A stretch of DNA of 64,000 nucleotides from JBGAPH01 sp046349955 (GTDB taxonomy: Bacteria; Planctomycetota; Planctomycetia; Pirellulales; JBGAPH01), in NCBI GenBank assembly GCA_046349955.1, contig JAXMBI010000003.1:62001-126000 (forward strand), read 5' to 3'. The stretch's first letter is position 1. Each line of letters opens with the position of its first letter. Below the pieces are notes generated by a model that saw only the letters and a program-made list of their open reading frames with translations, did no database searches and was not told where the DNA came from. The position numbers and the translations under genes were made by a program. Below, in pieces: positions 8,036-15,804 of this stretch.

Positions 8036-9094
8036 CTACGGGGTGCGGGGGATCGGGCTGCCGAGCAGCGAGCGGCCAACATGCCGGACCAGGCCGGCGA
8101 ACGTGATGCCCCAGGCCGCCAGCGCGATCCACACGAAGACCGCGGGGATCGCCGCTAGATACGGCAATTGCAGCACGTCGATGATCCCGCGCGTGCAAGC
8201 CGTGTACATGCCGAGAGGAAACACCGCAGCCCAGTACGCGTGATTGTACGCCAGAGGAACGTGCTGCGAGAGATGCCGCCAGCCACCGAGCACGAACAGG
8301 ATGGGAATCCACCAGGTGGCGGTCGACCAGAACAAGAGCGTCATGCCCTTGAGAAAAGGCAGAAGCTCCGTCAGTAGTTCCGAGTGATTCGCCACCGAAA
8401 TGAGCCGCGTGCCGGCGAGCGTGGCGATGGCCATCGCCCCCATGTTGATCCAATAGGGCGGAGTGAGGTCGTTCGCGGCTAGCGGCACGAACAGGATTCG
8501 GTGGAAGATCTGCGAGATGATCCAGAGGTAGAGCATGCTGCCGATGAGCCACAGCCCCAGCGCGGCAAACAGGGCCAGCTCGGCGGGTTCGGGCTGGCGG
8601 GCGACGAGCAGGCTGGTCAACACGCTCAGCGCTTGCGTGCCGACCACGACCAAGAGCCACGCGCCTGACCAGCCATGCTCGAGATCCGGCTTGACCTTGC
8701 TGGTCATGAGCGCTGGCAGCATCAAGTACGTAAGCGCTAGCCAGTGCGCCAGGCCGATTCCCAGCAGCAACAGGGCTGCGCTCGGCAGGTTGCCGAGCAG
8801 CAGGCACTGGCTCCCGAGCACGCAAGGCGCGGCCACCATCGTGAAGAAGCCAGGGGCGGTCGCATGATGAGTGAGGTCGGCGACAACCAATTCGCGGTGC
8901 TTCCACACGCGGATCACGAGCAAGCCTAGCAGCAGCGGGTAGACGACCGCGTTGAGCGCGAACAGCACTTGCGCCGCGACCGAGAGCCCCGCGCCGTGCG
9001 CGGCCAGCGAGACGATGCCTGTCGCCATGACGACGGCGAAGACATTCGGCGGAATCCGCGAAGCGTCAAAGCGTGGGACCGACGTTGCGTGCAC
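8036..9094 (-). CDS. TDT/SLAC1-family anion or dicarboxylate transporter
   Basis: A 352-residue polytopic membrane protein with about ten hydrophobic segments, beginning with the family-like PPNVFAVVMATGIVSL. The TDT family includes TehA, the malate permease Mae1, the sulfite exporter Ssu1 and the plant anion channel SLAC1, so an anion is the likely substrate. I start it at the GTG at 9094, two bases after the stop of the two-TM peptide; the frame runs open further but overlaps that gene and has no ATG. It is the last gene of the molybdoenzyme operon, so it may move that enzyme's substrate or product (inference). Confidence 0.82.
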   Translation of the reverse strand: MHATSVPRFDASRIPPNVFAVVMATGIVSLAAHGAGLSVAAQVLFALNAVVYPLLLGLLVIRVWKHRELVVADLTHHATAPGFFTMVAAPCVLGSQCLLLGNLPSAALLLLGIGLAHWLALTYLMLPALMTSKVKPDLEHGWSGAWLLVVVGTQALSVLTSLLVARQPEPAELALFAALGLWLIGSMLYLWIISQIFHRILFVPLAANDLTPPYWINMGAMAIATLAGTRLISVANHSELLTELLPFLKGMTLLFWSTATWWIPILFVLGGWRHLSQHVPLAYNHAYWAAVFPLGMYTACTRGIIDVLQLPYLAAIPAVFVWIALAAWGITFAGLVRHVGRSLLGSPIPRTP

Positions 9095-9096
9095 GT

Positions 9097-9327
9097 TTAG
9101 TCCGGATCTTCCGCCAGGATGTTCAGGCGCCGCACGAGTGCCAGGTTGAAGGCGAAGCACGCCAGGCTGGCCACGGCCGCCGGCCACACAACCCCGTGAT
9201 CCCCCCCCATCCAGGCGTTCATCGTGGCGGTCAGCAACCAGAGTTGCAAGACGACCAACAAGCCGATGATCGCCCCGATCGAGGTGACGATGGTGTCTCG
9301 TTGTTTGCGCGAAAGCGTCGGCTTCAT
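9097..9327 (-). CDS. Small two-helix membrane protein of the molybdoenzyme operon
   Basis: A 76-residue protein with a basic N-terminus (MKPTLSRKQRDT) and two transmembrane helices (about residues 13-35 and 47-65). Its ATG overlaps the stop of the Rieske gene in an ATGA junction, and its own stop is two bases before the transporter start, so translation is probably coupled. I do not recognise a family. Position suggests an assembly factor or an anchor for the complex. Confidence 0.78.
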   Translation of the reverse strand: MKPTLSRKQRDTIVTSIGAIIGLLVVLQLWLLTATMNAWMGGDHGVVWPAAVASLACFAFNLALVRRLNILAEDPD

Positions 9328-9869
9328 GACGTGCGGTGCTCCACTCCCGTCGCATAGATCACGCCCTCTCGCACGACAAGTTGGATGCGAGGGAGCGGGC
9401 GTCGCGGCGGGCCGGCGATGGGACGGCCCTCGTCGAGCTCGAAATAACCCTTGTGGCACGGGCAGGCCAATCGCCGAGCCGCGGGCTCTGGAATGACGGC
9501 GCAGGCGAGGTGGCTGCATTTCTGTCCGTAGGCCACAAATCGCCCGTCGCTCAGGCGGATGAGCAGGCAGGGCTCGTCCCCGGTCGGGTAGCGGAACTCG
9601 ACCACCTGTCCCGGGGCAAGCGCCTGCTCTTCGGCGATGCGTAGTTCGGGGTACGGCTGATCCCTGTGCAGCATACTCATCCCGGCGATCCAACACTGGC
9701 CGCTGGCGAACGCGCCGCTCGTGAGGGCCAAGAACTTGGCGAACTCGCGCCGGGCGAGGCCGTGGTCGGCCGGCTCGTCCGTGGGAAACTCGCGCTGCCA
9801 CGAAGGCTGCTCGGCCAGCGGACGGCCGTCGGGGTAGGTGCGTTCGCGATCCTGCGGAGAGTCGGTCAT
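9324..9869 (-). CDS. Tat-exported Rieske [2Fe-2S] protein
   Basis: A 181-residue protein. After a charged 38-residue N-terminus comes a twin-arginine signal-anchor (ARREFAKFLALTSGAF, about residues 39-54). The Rieske site is C118-x-H120 and C136-x-x-H139, with C123 and C138 placed to form the disulfide seen in high-potential bc1/b6f-type Rieske proteins. This points to electron transfer on the outer face of the membrane, not to a dioxygenase ferredoxin. Start and stop both overlap neighbours by ATGA junctions (9866-9869 and 9324-9327). Confidence 0.92.
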   Translation of the reverse strand: MTDSPQDRERTYPDGRPLAEQPSWQREFPTDEPADHGLARREFAKFLALTSGAFASGQCWIAGMSMLHRDQPYPELRIAEEQALAPGQVVEFRYPTGDEPCLLIRLSDGRFVAYGQKCSHLACAVIPEPAARRLACPCHKGYFELDEGRPIAGPPRRPLPRIQLVVREGVIYATGVEHRTS

Positions 9870-10495
9870 CCCCTGCCTCCTGTCGCGGTAAGAATGTTCA
9901 GGCCGATGGTGCGTCCGGTAGGCCGCTCGTGCATCGCGGCGGTTACGTCGAGATGGTCGCTCGACGCCTGGCGCGGCACGACCATCTGCACCTTGGTGCG
10001 AATCGTCTTTTCGCCGAACTGAAAGGCGCTCACGACCTTGGATCGTTGCCGGACTCGCTCGATCTCCTCGCGCGGACCGTAGAACAGGGCCTGACTCGGG
10101 CAAACCGTGGCGCACATCGGCTTGCGGCCCGTCGAGGTGCGGTCGTAACACATGTCGCACTTCATCATCAGATCGAACTCGTGCATCAGCTTGGGCACGC
10201 CGAAGGGACAGGCCAACACGCAGTTCGAGCAAGCGATGCAACGCGGCTTCCGCGCGGTCATCACCCGGCCGTCGTCGCTCCGCTTGATCGCGTCCGCCGG
10301 ACACACGTCGGCGCACGTCGGCGAATCGCAGTGCATGCACACCACCGGGAAGGTTTGGACCGATTGGCTCCGATCCACGTAGTCCAGGTGGATCATCGAG
10401 TGCCCTTTGTGGGTCTCGCATTCCGCGCAGGCATGTACGCAGGCCTGGCAGCCAATGCAGCGTCCGGGGTCGACGAAGAACTCCGCCTCGGCCAT
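9866..10495 (-). CDS. Four-cluster [4Fe-4S] ferredoxin subunit, DmsB/NrfC/FdhB-like
   Basis: A 209-residue protein with the four cysteine groups of electron-transfer subunits of molybdenum oxidoreductases: CIGCQACVHAC (C13, C16, C19, C23), CMHCDSPTCADVCP, CIACSNCVLACP, and CDMCYDR with CATVCP. These can hold four [4Fe-4S] clusters and relay electrons between the catalytic subunit and a membrane quinone-reactive subunit. The start is the ATG at 10495, 23 bases after the catalytic gene stop. It has no export signal, so it would sit in the cytoplasm or travel with a partner. Confidence 0.93.
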   Translation of the reverse strand: MAEAEFFVDPGRCIGCQACVHACAECETHKGHSMIHLDYVDRSQSVQTFPVVCMHCDSPTCADVCPADAIKRSDDGRVMTARKPRCIACSNCVLACPFGVPKLMHEFDLMMKCDMCYDRTSTGRKPMCATVCPSQALFYGPREEIERVRQRSKVVSAFQFGEKTIRTKVQMVVPRQASSDHLDVTAAMHERPTGRTIGLNILTATGGRG

Positions 10496-10518
10496 GGGCA
10501 ACGTTTTCCACCTGCTGG

Positions 10519-12783
10519 TTATTGTTGGGGCTCGAGTTGGTCCGCGTAGGCGGGGGGCGAGGCCTTGCGAATGCGCACGGCGCACACCTTATATTCCGGG
10601 ATCTTAGAGATTGGGTCCTGCGACGCAATCGTGACTAGATTGATGCTCTTTTCCCCCGGCCAGTGGTAGGGAACGAACACCACGTCCGGACGAATGGTCG
10701 ACACCACCTGGCAGCGAATGGTCGCTTGGCCTCGCCGCGAGGAGACCTCGACCCAATCGCCGCTGTGCAGGTCGTGTGGCTCGGCCAGCGCCGGATGCAG
10801 TTCTAAGAGCGGCTCCGGCGACTGATCCACCAGGGGACCGATGCGGCGCGTTTGCGCGCCGCTGAGAAACATGCTGACCACCCGGCCGGTCGTCAGGATG
10901 ACCGGGTATTCGGCATCGACGTCTTCCGTCGGAGGTGCGTAGTCGATCGCGTGGAAGCGCGCTTTCCCATCTGGGAAGAAGAACTGGCCGGCGCCACGCG
11001 CTACGGAATTCCAAGAATTTGGCTCGAACAGCCGAGGCGTGCCCGGATGGTCGATCGGTCGGCCTTCCGGATCTGTGGCGGGGCAGGGCCAAAATACGCC
11101 TTGTCGCGACTCGATCTTCTCGTAGGTGAGCCCCGAGTAATCCACCACGGCGCCCTGCGTCGCCCGGCACAGTTCCGCAAAGATCTCGCGCGGATGGTGA
11201 AAGGTGAAGCCTGCTTCGCGGCCGAGCGCCTGGGCGATCTCCTGCAGGATTCGCCAGTCTTGGCGGGCGTCGCCCGGCGGCTCGACCGCCTGGTTGATCT
11301 TGATGACCCGCCCCTCGGTCGAGCAAACGACTCCTTCGTCTTCTTCATGCTGCGAACCCGGCAGGAGAACGTCGGCGAACCGGCCCGTTTCGCTGAGAAA
11401 GAAGTCGACGTTGGCGTAGAACTCCAGCTTCTCCAGCATCCGTTTGACGAAGGCGCTGTCCGGCAGCGAGACCACGGGATTGAAGGACCACGACAGCAAT
11501 CCCTTGATCTCGCCCCGATCGATCTTGCGGAAGATCTCGTAGCAGTCGACCCCAGCCTGAGGCAGTTCGGGCTCTGGCAGATCCCAAAAGTCGGCCATGA
11601 AGCGGCGATGTTCAGGATTGCCGATGTCGCGCCCGCCAGGCAGTTGATCGGCTTTCTGTCCATGCTCGCGGCCGCCCTGGCCGTTGCCTTGTCCGGTGAT
11701 CGTGGCGTAGCCGCAGCCCGGCCTGCCAATGCGACCGGAAGCCAGCACGATATTGATGGCCGCCAAACAGTTGTTTACGCCATGCGCGTGCTGCTCCATG
11801 CCGCGGGCATGCATCAAAAAGCTCGTTTTCGCCGTGCCCCACCATTCCGCGGCCCGTTCGATCGCCGCCCCGCGAACGCCGGTTGTTTGTGCGGTGCGGT
11901 CGAGCGTCCAAGCATTGACCGCCGCGGCGGCCTGGTCGAAGCCGACGGTGTGCCGGCGGACGAAATCGTGATCGAGCCAATCGCGCTCGATCATCAGCCG
12001 CAGGACCCCCGCGAACAGCGCCGCATCGCGGCCGGGCTTGATCGGCAGGACGAGATCGCAACTGCGGGCCAGGGGAGTGATCCGCGGATCGACGTTGATG
12101 ACGCGCGCTCCGCGGTCGCGAGCCTGCCAGATGTAGCTGGTGGTGATCGGCGCGCACTCGGCCACATTGGCTCCGCCGACCCAAATGACGTCCGCCAGAG
12201 GAATGTCGGCCAAAGGGTTGCTCGCGCGGTCCACGCCAAAGGCCTTCTTGTTCGCCGCGGCAGCGCTGACCATACACAGTCGACCGTTGTAGTCGATGTA
12301 TCTCGTGCGCAGGCAGACTCGGGCGAACTTGCCCATCAGGTAGCACTTTTCCGAGGTCAAGCTGGCGCCGCCGAGCAAGGCGAAGGCGTCGGCGCCATAG
12401 CGCGCCTGGATGCGCTCGATTTCCGCGGCCACGCGGCGAACGGCCTCACCGCGCGCCACCGCACGGAAGCCCTGCGGGGTAGAGGCGTCGCGGACGTAAG
12501 CCTTGGTCAGGCGGTCGGGATGAGAGCCCTGCAGGTAGCGGCGCACCCCCTTGGGGCAAAGCATGCCGCGGTTCGACGGGAAGTCCTCCCACGGTTCGAA
12601 CCCGACCACCTCGTTCCCCTTTACCTTGAGCTGGATCCCGCATTGCTGACCGCAGAAGCAGCAATGCGTTTTCACGAGCTTGTCGGGGGTTACGGACGAG
12701 CTGACCCGCTCGCCTCCGGCGTACGAGCGCTGCGGACCGAACGCGGCCGCCAATTCCGACGTCAACCTCGCTTCAAGGGCCAC
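10519..12783 (-). CDS. Molybdopterin (bis-MGD) oxidoreductase catalytic subunit, NasA/NapA-like
   Basis: A 754-residue protein. The N-terminal [4Fe-4S] site is C41-x2-C44-x3-C48 with C76 (LCPKG). The probable molybdenum ligand is the Cys of NGRLCMVSA, as in NapA, NasA and FdhF-type enzymes (NarG uses Asp, DMSO reductase Ser). The block TGQGNGQGGREHGQKADQLP resembles assimilatory nitrate reductases, and the C-terminus is a molydop-binding beta-barrel domain. I choose the GTG at 12783 because AAGGAG lies nine bases upstream; an ATG at 12828 has no such site and would overlap the upstream gene by 56 bases. No Tat motif is seen, so it is predicted cytoplasmic. The substrate (nitrate, formate or other) is open. 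Confidence 0.9.
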   Translation of the reverse strand: MALEARLTSELAAAFGPQRSYAGGERVSSSVTPDKLVKTHCCFCGQQCGIQLKVKGNEVVGFEPWEDFPSNRGMLCPKGVRRYLQGSHPDRLTKAYVRDASTPQGFRAVARGEAVRRVAAEIERIQARYGADAFALLGGASLTSEKCYLMGKFARVCLRTRYIDYNGRLCMVSAAAANKKAFGVDRASNPLADIPLADVIWVGGANVAECAPITTSYIWQARDRGARVINVDPRITPLARSCDLVLPIKPGRDAALFAGVLRLMIERDWLDHDFVRRHTVGFDQAAAAVNAWTLDRTAQTTGVRGAAIERAAEWWGTAKTSFLMHARGMEQHAHGVNNCLAAINIVLASGRIGRPGCGYATITGQGNGQGGREHGQKADQLPGGRDIGNPEHRRFMADFWDLPEPELPQAGVDCYEIFRKIDRGEIKGLLSWSFNPVVSLPDSAFVKRMLEKLEFYANVDFFLSETGRFADVLLPGSQHEEDEGVVCSTEGRVIKINQAVEPPGDARQDWRILQEIAQALGREAGFTFHHPREIFAELCRATQGAVVDYSGLTYEKIESRQGVFWPCPATDPEGRPIDHPGTPRLFEPNSWNSVARGAGQFFFPDGKARFHAIDYAPPTEDVDAEYPVILTTGRVVSMFLSGAQTRRIGPLVDQSPEPLLELHPALAEPHDLHSGDWVEVSSRRGQATIRCQVVSTIRPDVVFVPYHWPGEKSINLVTIASQDPISKIPEYKVCAVRIRKASPPAYADQLEPQQ

Positions 12784-13840
12784 CTGCAGGTTCTCCTTCG
12801 TCCCAAGCCGTGGGCGACCATCGGCCATGAGCCAGCGCGAGCAGCTTTCTGCGGCACGCGGGACAGATTCTTTGGTAGTGCCCTGCCGGCTGGGCCGGCA
12901 TGTCGTAGCGATACCCCAGTTCGGCCTCGACGGCGATGAGGTCGTCGACGTGCAGCAGCGTGGCGAAGGCCTGATGGCATCGCGCGCAGTGAGCCGGGCC
13001 AAACTCTTGCCCCGCGTCGCGATAGCCCTTCACCGCCAGTTGCGCCGGTCGCTGGAAGATGTGAAAGAACTTGCCGAACGGCAGCCACAACAGCGTGAAA
13101 ATCACCGTTACCGCGTGCGTGAGGGCAAGGAACTCATAGCCATCGCCCCGGAGCCAGGTATAGCTCACGGTGAGCAGCAACCCCGTCACGCTGACCGCGA
13201 ACAGCAAGAACAGCGGCAGAATGTCCTCTTGCAGGCTCTGCAGCGCGGCCGCGCCCCGATCTCGGAAGCGCCGGCGCAGCGCCAGCAGCACGCCTGCAAT
13301 CACCAACAGCGCCGACCACACGAGCCCGTGAAACAACGCGTCGCCCAGCCACGATTCGTGCGCGAAATCGAAGGCGGGCACGCCGAACACCAGCGTTCGG
13401 TAGCGGGAAAAGTCGCCCGGCACGGTCTCGAAGTGCACCCATCCAAACACCAAAGGAAAGGTGATCGCGGCGGCCAATACGCAGCCCCACATGATGAGCA
13501 GGTGAGCGACTCCGCGAGACGGGCTCCGCCGCCAAATGAAGCGGTTCAGCAGGAACACGCCCCCCAGCCGGCAGAAGAACCGCACGCACCGGCCCCAGCG
13601 GTCCCCCGCACGGAAGAACGACTGCCAGCCCCGCTTCCAGTACATGCGCGTGGCTGGCCGCTGGAGCCACATCGAATACCTGTATCCCAATCCGAAGGCC
13701 GCAAAGAGACAAGCGAACGTGTAGCCGACGAGGGCGGCGTCGATATGCCGCAAGTTTCTCGAGCCGACAAAGATGGCCACTCCCAGCGCGCTGGCAGCCA
13801 GTAGGCCGCGGCTTGCCGCGCGGAGCTGTTCACTCGTCAT
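12773..13840 (-). CDS. NarI/DsrM-like haem b membrane subunit with a cysteine-rich tail
   Basis: A 355-residue membrane protein with about five or six helices. LTHAVTVIFTLLWLPFGKFFHIF (given here only as H242 and H260 with PFGKFFH) is very like the last helix of NarI, DsrM and HdrE cytochromes b. H113, H136 and H171 are further ligand candidates. After the last helix is a soluble tail with C285-x-x-C288-H289 and C326-x-x-C329, which is not part of normal NarI. This could be a haem c site, a zinc ribbon or an iron site. It overlaps the cytochrome c gene by 11 bases and the catalytic gene start by 11 bases. Confidence 0.82.
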   Translation of the reverse strand: MTSEQLRAASRGLLAASALGVAIFVGSRNLRHIDAALVGYTFACLFAAFGLGYRYSMWLQRPATRMYWKRGWQSFFRAGDRWGRCVRFFCRLGGVFLLNRFIWRRSPSRGVAHLLIMWGCVLAAAITFPLVFGWVHFETVPGDFSRYRTLVFGVPAFDFAHESWLGDALFHGLVWSALLVIAGVLLALRRRFRDRGAAALQSLQEDILPLFLLFAVSVTGLLLTVSYTWLRGDGYEFLALTHAVTVIFTLLWLPFGKFFHIFQRPAQLAVKGYRDAGQEFGPAHCARCHQAFATLLHVDDLIAVEAELGYRYDMPAQPAGHYQRICPACRRKLLALAHGRWSPTAWDEGEPAGGP

Positions 13841-15152
13841 GGGCGTCCTCTCGCTGCCCGCCCCCTTGCCAATACGCCGGCAGGCCGACTTTCGTGTCGC
13901 GCAGAATCTCCAGGGCAGCCTGCCGACCGTCGGCCGATAAGTGCGCAAACGGAGGCGACTGATCCCGGCCTGTCAGCACTTCCCACAACCGTTGGTAGAC
14001 CCGCTGCTTGGCCGCTGTCGGCAAGCCATCGAACGCGCGGGTATAGACCAGGTAGCTCAGCGGATAGCGAAACAAGCGCGCTTGCAGATCGAACTCGCGC
14101 AAGCTGCGGCCGCGGGCGTCGAAGGGCGCCCGGGCGGCGAATTCGGCGGCGAATGCACTTGAACCTTCGAGGCCGCACTCCAGTCGGGCCTCTTCGCAAA
14201 AAACTAAGTACTTGACGAGCGGCTCGCAAGCCACGTCGATTCTGCGCGTGATGCTCTCCAGCGCCTCGTCCTCCGGTCGGCCGAGCGCCTTGTTGAGTTC
14301 GGTCTGCTCGTGCAGCGCGAACCGAGTCAGCAAGTTCGCTCTGACCAGCCGATTGTGTCCCTCGGTTTGGTGCTCGAGCACCATCAGGGCGACCAGATCG
14401 CTGTGAGGCGAAAGGTAGTTCGCCACGGTGAAGTAAGGCGCAAGGTCGACGACGTTGGTCCCAACGCCCTGCGCGGGCTCCGCCTGCCGGCCGAAGACTT
14501 TGTTGCCCTGGTGCGTTTGCTGGCCGCTCCGCCCGGTGACATACCATCCGCCCCAGCGATCTGCAAACGGCGTGGTGTGGTCGACCCGCTTCGTTCCCCG
14601 CGAGAACAACGGTTCACCCGCCGCATCGGGAAACACCGAACGGAGCAGATGACCAGGCAGTCCTTGCGTGGCCGACGCGCCGTGGCATTGCAGGCAGGTT
14701 TCGGTCTGCCGAGTGATGGCCCCGCCGTGCGCGGAGTCTTGGTCCACCGTGTAGAACGCAGTTCCCAAGTGCGGATCGGCCGCCGAGATCTCGAGCACGT
14801 CGCCGCGCAGGCAAAAGCCCACGGACACGTCGTCGTTGAAGTAGATCGCCCGGGGCGTTTTGGGACTGATCCGAGAGCGCTGCAAACTGGTGCGCGAGAA
14901 AACGAGCACCTGCGAAGATACTGGCACGTCGAGCTGCGTGAGGATCGACCGCAGGTAGCCGTGATCGTCGTCGTGCTCGAGGGAGATTTTGCCGGCGCGA
15001 AGTTTCCCGATCAAAGGGGTGACGGCGTCATCGGGCGTGGCGGTGGAGTATTCGAGCGGTGGACGATCGAGATCGACCAACTGAGACCAGGCCGATGACT
15101 GGCCGATCAGCAGACATACGACGCAGGCGGCGAACAGGTGGATCTTGGGCAT
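13830..15152 (-). CDS. Secreted mono-haem cytochrome c-like protein
   Basis: A 440-residue protein with a Sec signal (cleavage near residue 23) and one haem c motif, C153-L-Q-C156-H157, followed by GASATQGLPGHLLRSV. The rest is not a standard cytochrome fold that I recognise; a long helical C-terminal half ends LPAYWQGGG. It is the second gene of the operon, 55 bases after the cupin gene, and overlaps the NarI-like gene. It is a likely periplasmic electron carrier or donor for the complex. The exact redox partner is an inference from position. Confidence 0.8.
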   Translation of the reverse strand: MPKIHLFAACVVCLLIGQSSAWSQLVDLDRPPLEYSTATPDDAVTPLIGKLRAGKISLEHDDDHGYLRSILTQLDVPVSSQVLVFSRTSLQRSRISPKTPRAIYFNDDVSVGFCLRGDVLEISAADPHLGTAFYTVDQDSAHGGAITRQTETCLQCHGASATQGLPGHLLRSVFPDAAGEPLFSRGTKRVDHTTPFADRWGGWYVTGRSGQQTHQGNKVFGRQAEPAQGVGTNVVDLAPYFTVANYLSPHSDLVALMVLEHQTEGHNRLVRANLLTRFALHEQTELNKALGRPEDEALESITRRIDVACEPLVKYLVFCEEARLECGLEGSSAFAAEFAARAPFDARGRSLREFDLQARLFRYPLSYLVYTRAFDGLPTAAKQRVYQRLWEVLTGRDQSPPFAHLSADGRQAALEILRDTKVGLPAYWQGGGQREDAHDE

Positions 15153-15207
15153 GAATCTCTCCCGCCGAGCGGTAATGACACACTCGGCCGCCGACTCGGC
15201 TGGCGCC

Positions 15208-15573
15208 TCAACTCGCTGTTTTCGCTCCGCTGCCCGCCGGCGTTCGATCCGGAAGCTGCAGCGTTACGAGGACCGAAGCATCCTCCACTCCGCGGGCTGC
15301 ATGCTCTACTCCGGCCGGCAGATACAGCAACTGACCGCACGATAGCTCTTGGGTTTTTCCCAGCGCGGTGAAGGCCACGCGTCCCTCCAAGCAATGAACC
15401 GTAATCGCTCCCGGCGCCCGGTGCGCGGGGATTTCCTTGCCTGCGGGGAGCACCAGCCGGATGACTTCGAGCTGCGGTGTTTTGAGGAGAGCTGCGGTGC
15501 GGGCGTTGCGCAACTCTGAGCCCAGCGGACGGAGGTCGAGAATCTGGCCAGGCGCGGCGTGCGGAATGGTCAT
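15208..15573 (-). CDS. Small cupin-fold protein
   Basis: A 121-residue single-domain cupin. Motif 1 is around LPAGKEIPAHRAPGAITVH with a nearby Glu, and motif 2 is LLYLPAGVEHAARG. The start is the ATG at 15573, preceded by GAGGTG at good spacing; a TTG at 15606 would add eleven residues. Such proteins bind a metal through His and Glu and often act as sensors or small enzymes. It is the first gene of the molybdoenzyme operon, so it may sense a redox or metabolic signal (inference). Confidence 0.82.
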   Translation of the reverse strand: MTIPHAAPGQILDLRPLGSELRNARTAALLKTPQLEVIRLVLPAGKEIPAHRAPGAITVHCLEGRVAFTALGKTQELSCGQLLYLPAGVEHAARGVEDASVLVTLQLPDRTPAGSGAKTAS

Positions 15574-15626
15574 TGCGCGGCTCACCTCGATAGCTCTAGT
15601 CGTCAAGCGACGGCTCTAATTATGGA

Positions 15627-15654
15627 GTTATAGACCCAAATATCCACAATACAA
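15627..15654 (-). promoter_or_regulatory. Possible promoter of the molybdoenzyme operon
   Basis: On the minus strand TTGTAT (15654-15649) and TATAAC (15632-15627) are spaced by 16 bases, in an AT-richer patch about 55 bases ahead of the cupin ATG. The -35 matches only half the consensus. I saw no clear FNR or NarL site here. Confidence 0.3.
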
Positions 15655-15712
15655 GCCCTCTCCGGCTTTAGGGTCGAAAAACGCTGCAGAAGTTGCGGTT
15701 CCTGCTGACCCT

Positions 15713-15742
15713 TTGTTCAGGCCGCCGCAACTTGGATATATT
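15713..15742 (+). promoter_or_regulatory. Possible promoter of the threonine aldolase gene
   Basis: TTGTTC (15713-15718) and TATATT (15737-15742) are spaced by 18 bases, about 60 bases ahead of the TTG start at 15805. The -10 matches the consensus at five of six positions; the -35 is weak. Confidence 0.3.
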
Positions 15743-15804
15743 GCAGTCGCCGCTCCGGCGGCGCCCATCCAATCTCATCTAACCAGCGGCGTTGAGGCAC
15801 TATC

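Noticed and set aside
10852..12939. A 695-residue open frame on the plus strand
   Set aside because: It is antisense to the molybdoenzyme gene; its composition (Arg, Ala, His, Gly, Val-rich without motifs) is a by-product of high GC, while the minus-strand frame has clear cofactor motifs.
12784..13002. Longer N-terminus of the molybdoenzyme gene
   Set aside because: It lies over the NarI-like gene and has non-coding composition; the GTG at 12783 has a strong ribosome site.
15574..15804. An FNR or nitrate-responsive site in front of the molybdoenzyme operon
   Set aside because: No TTGAT-N4-ATCAA-like or NarL heptamer pair was found; only weak promoter-like hexamers are reported.
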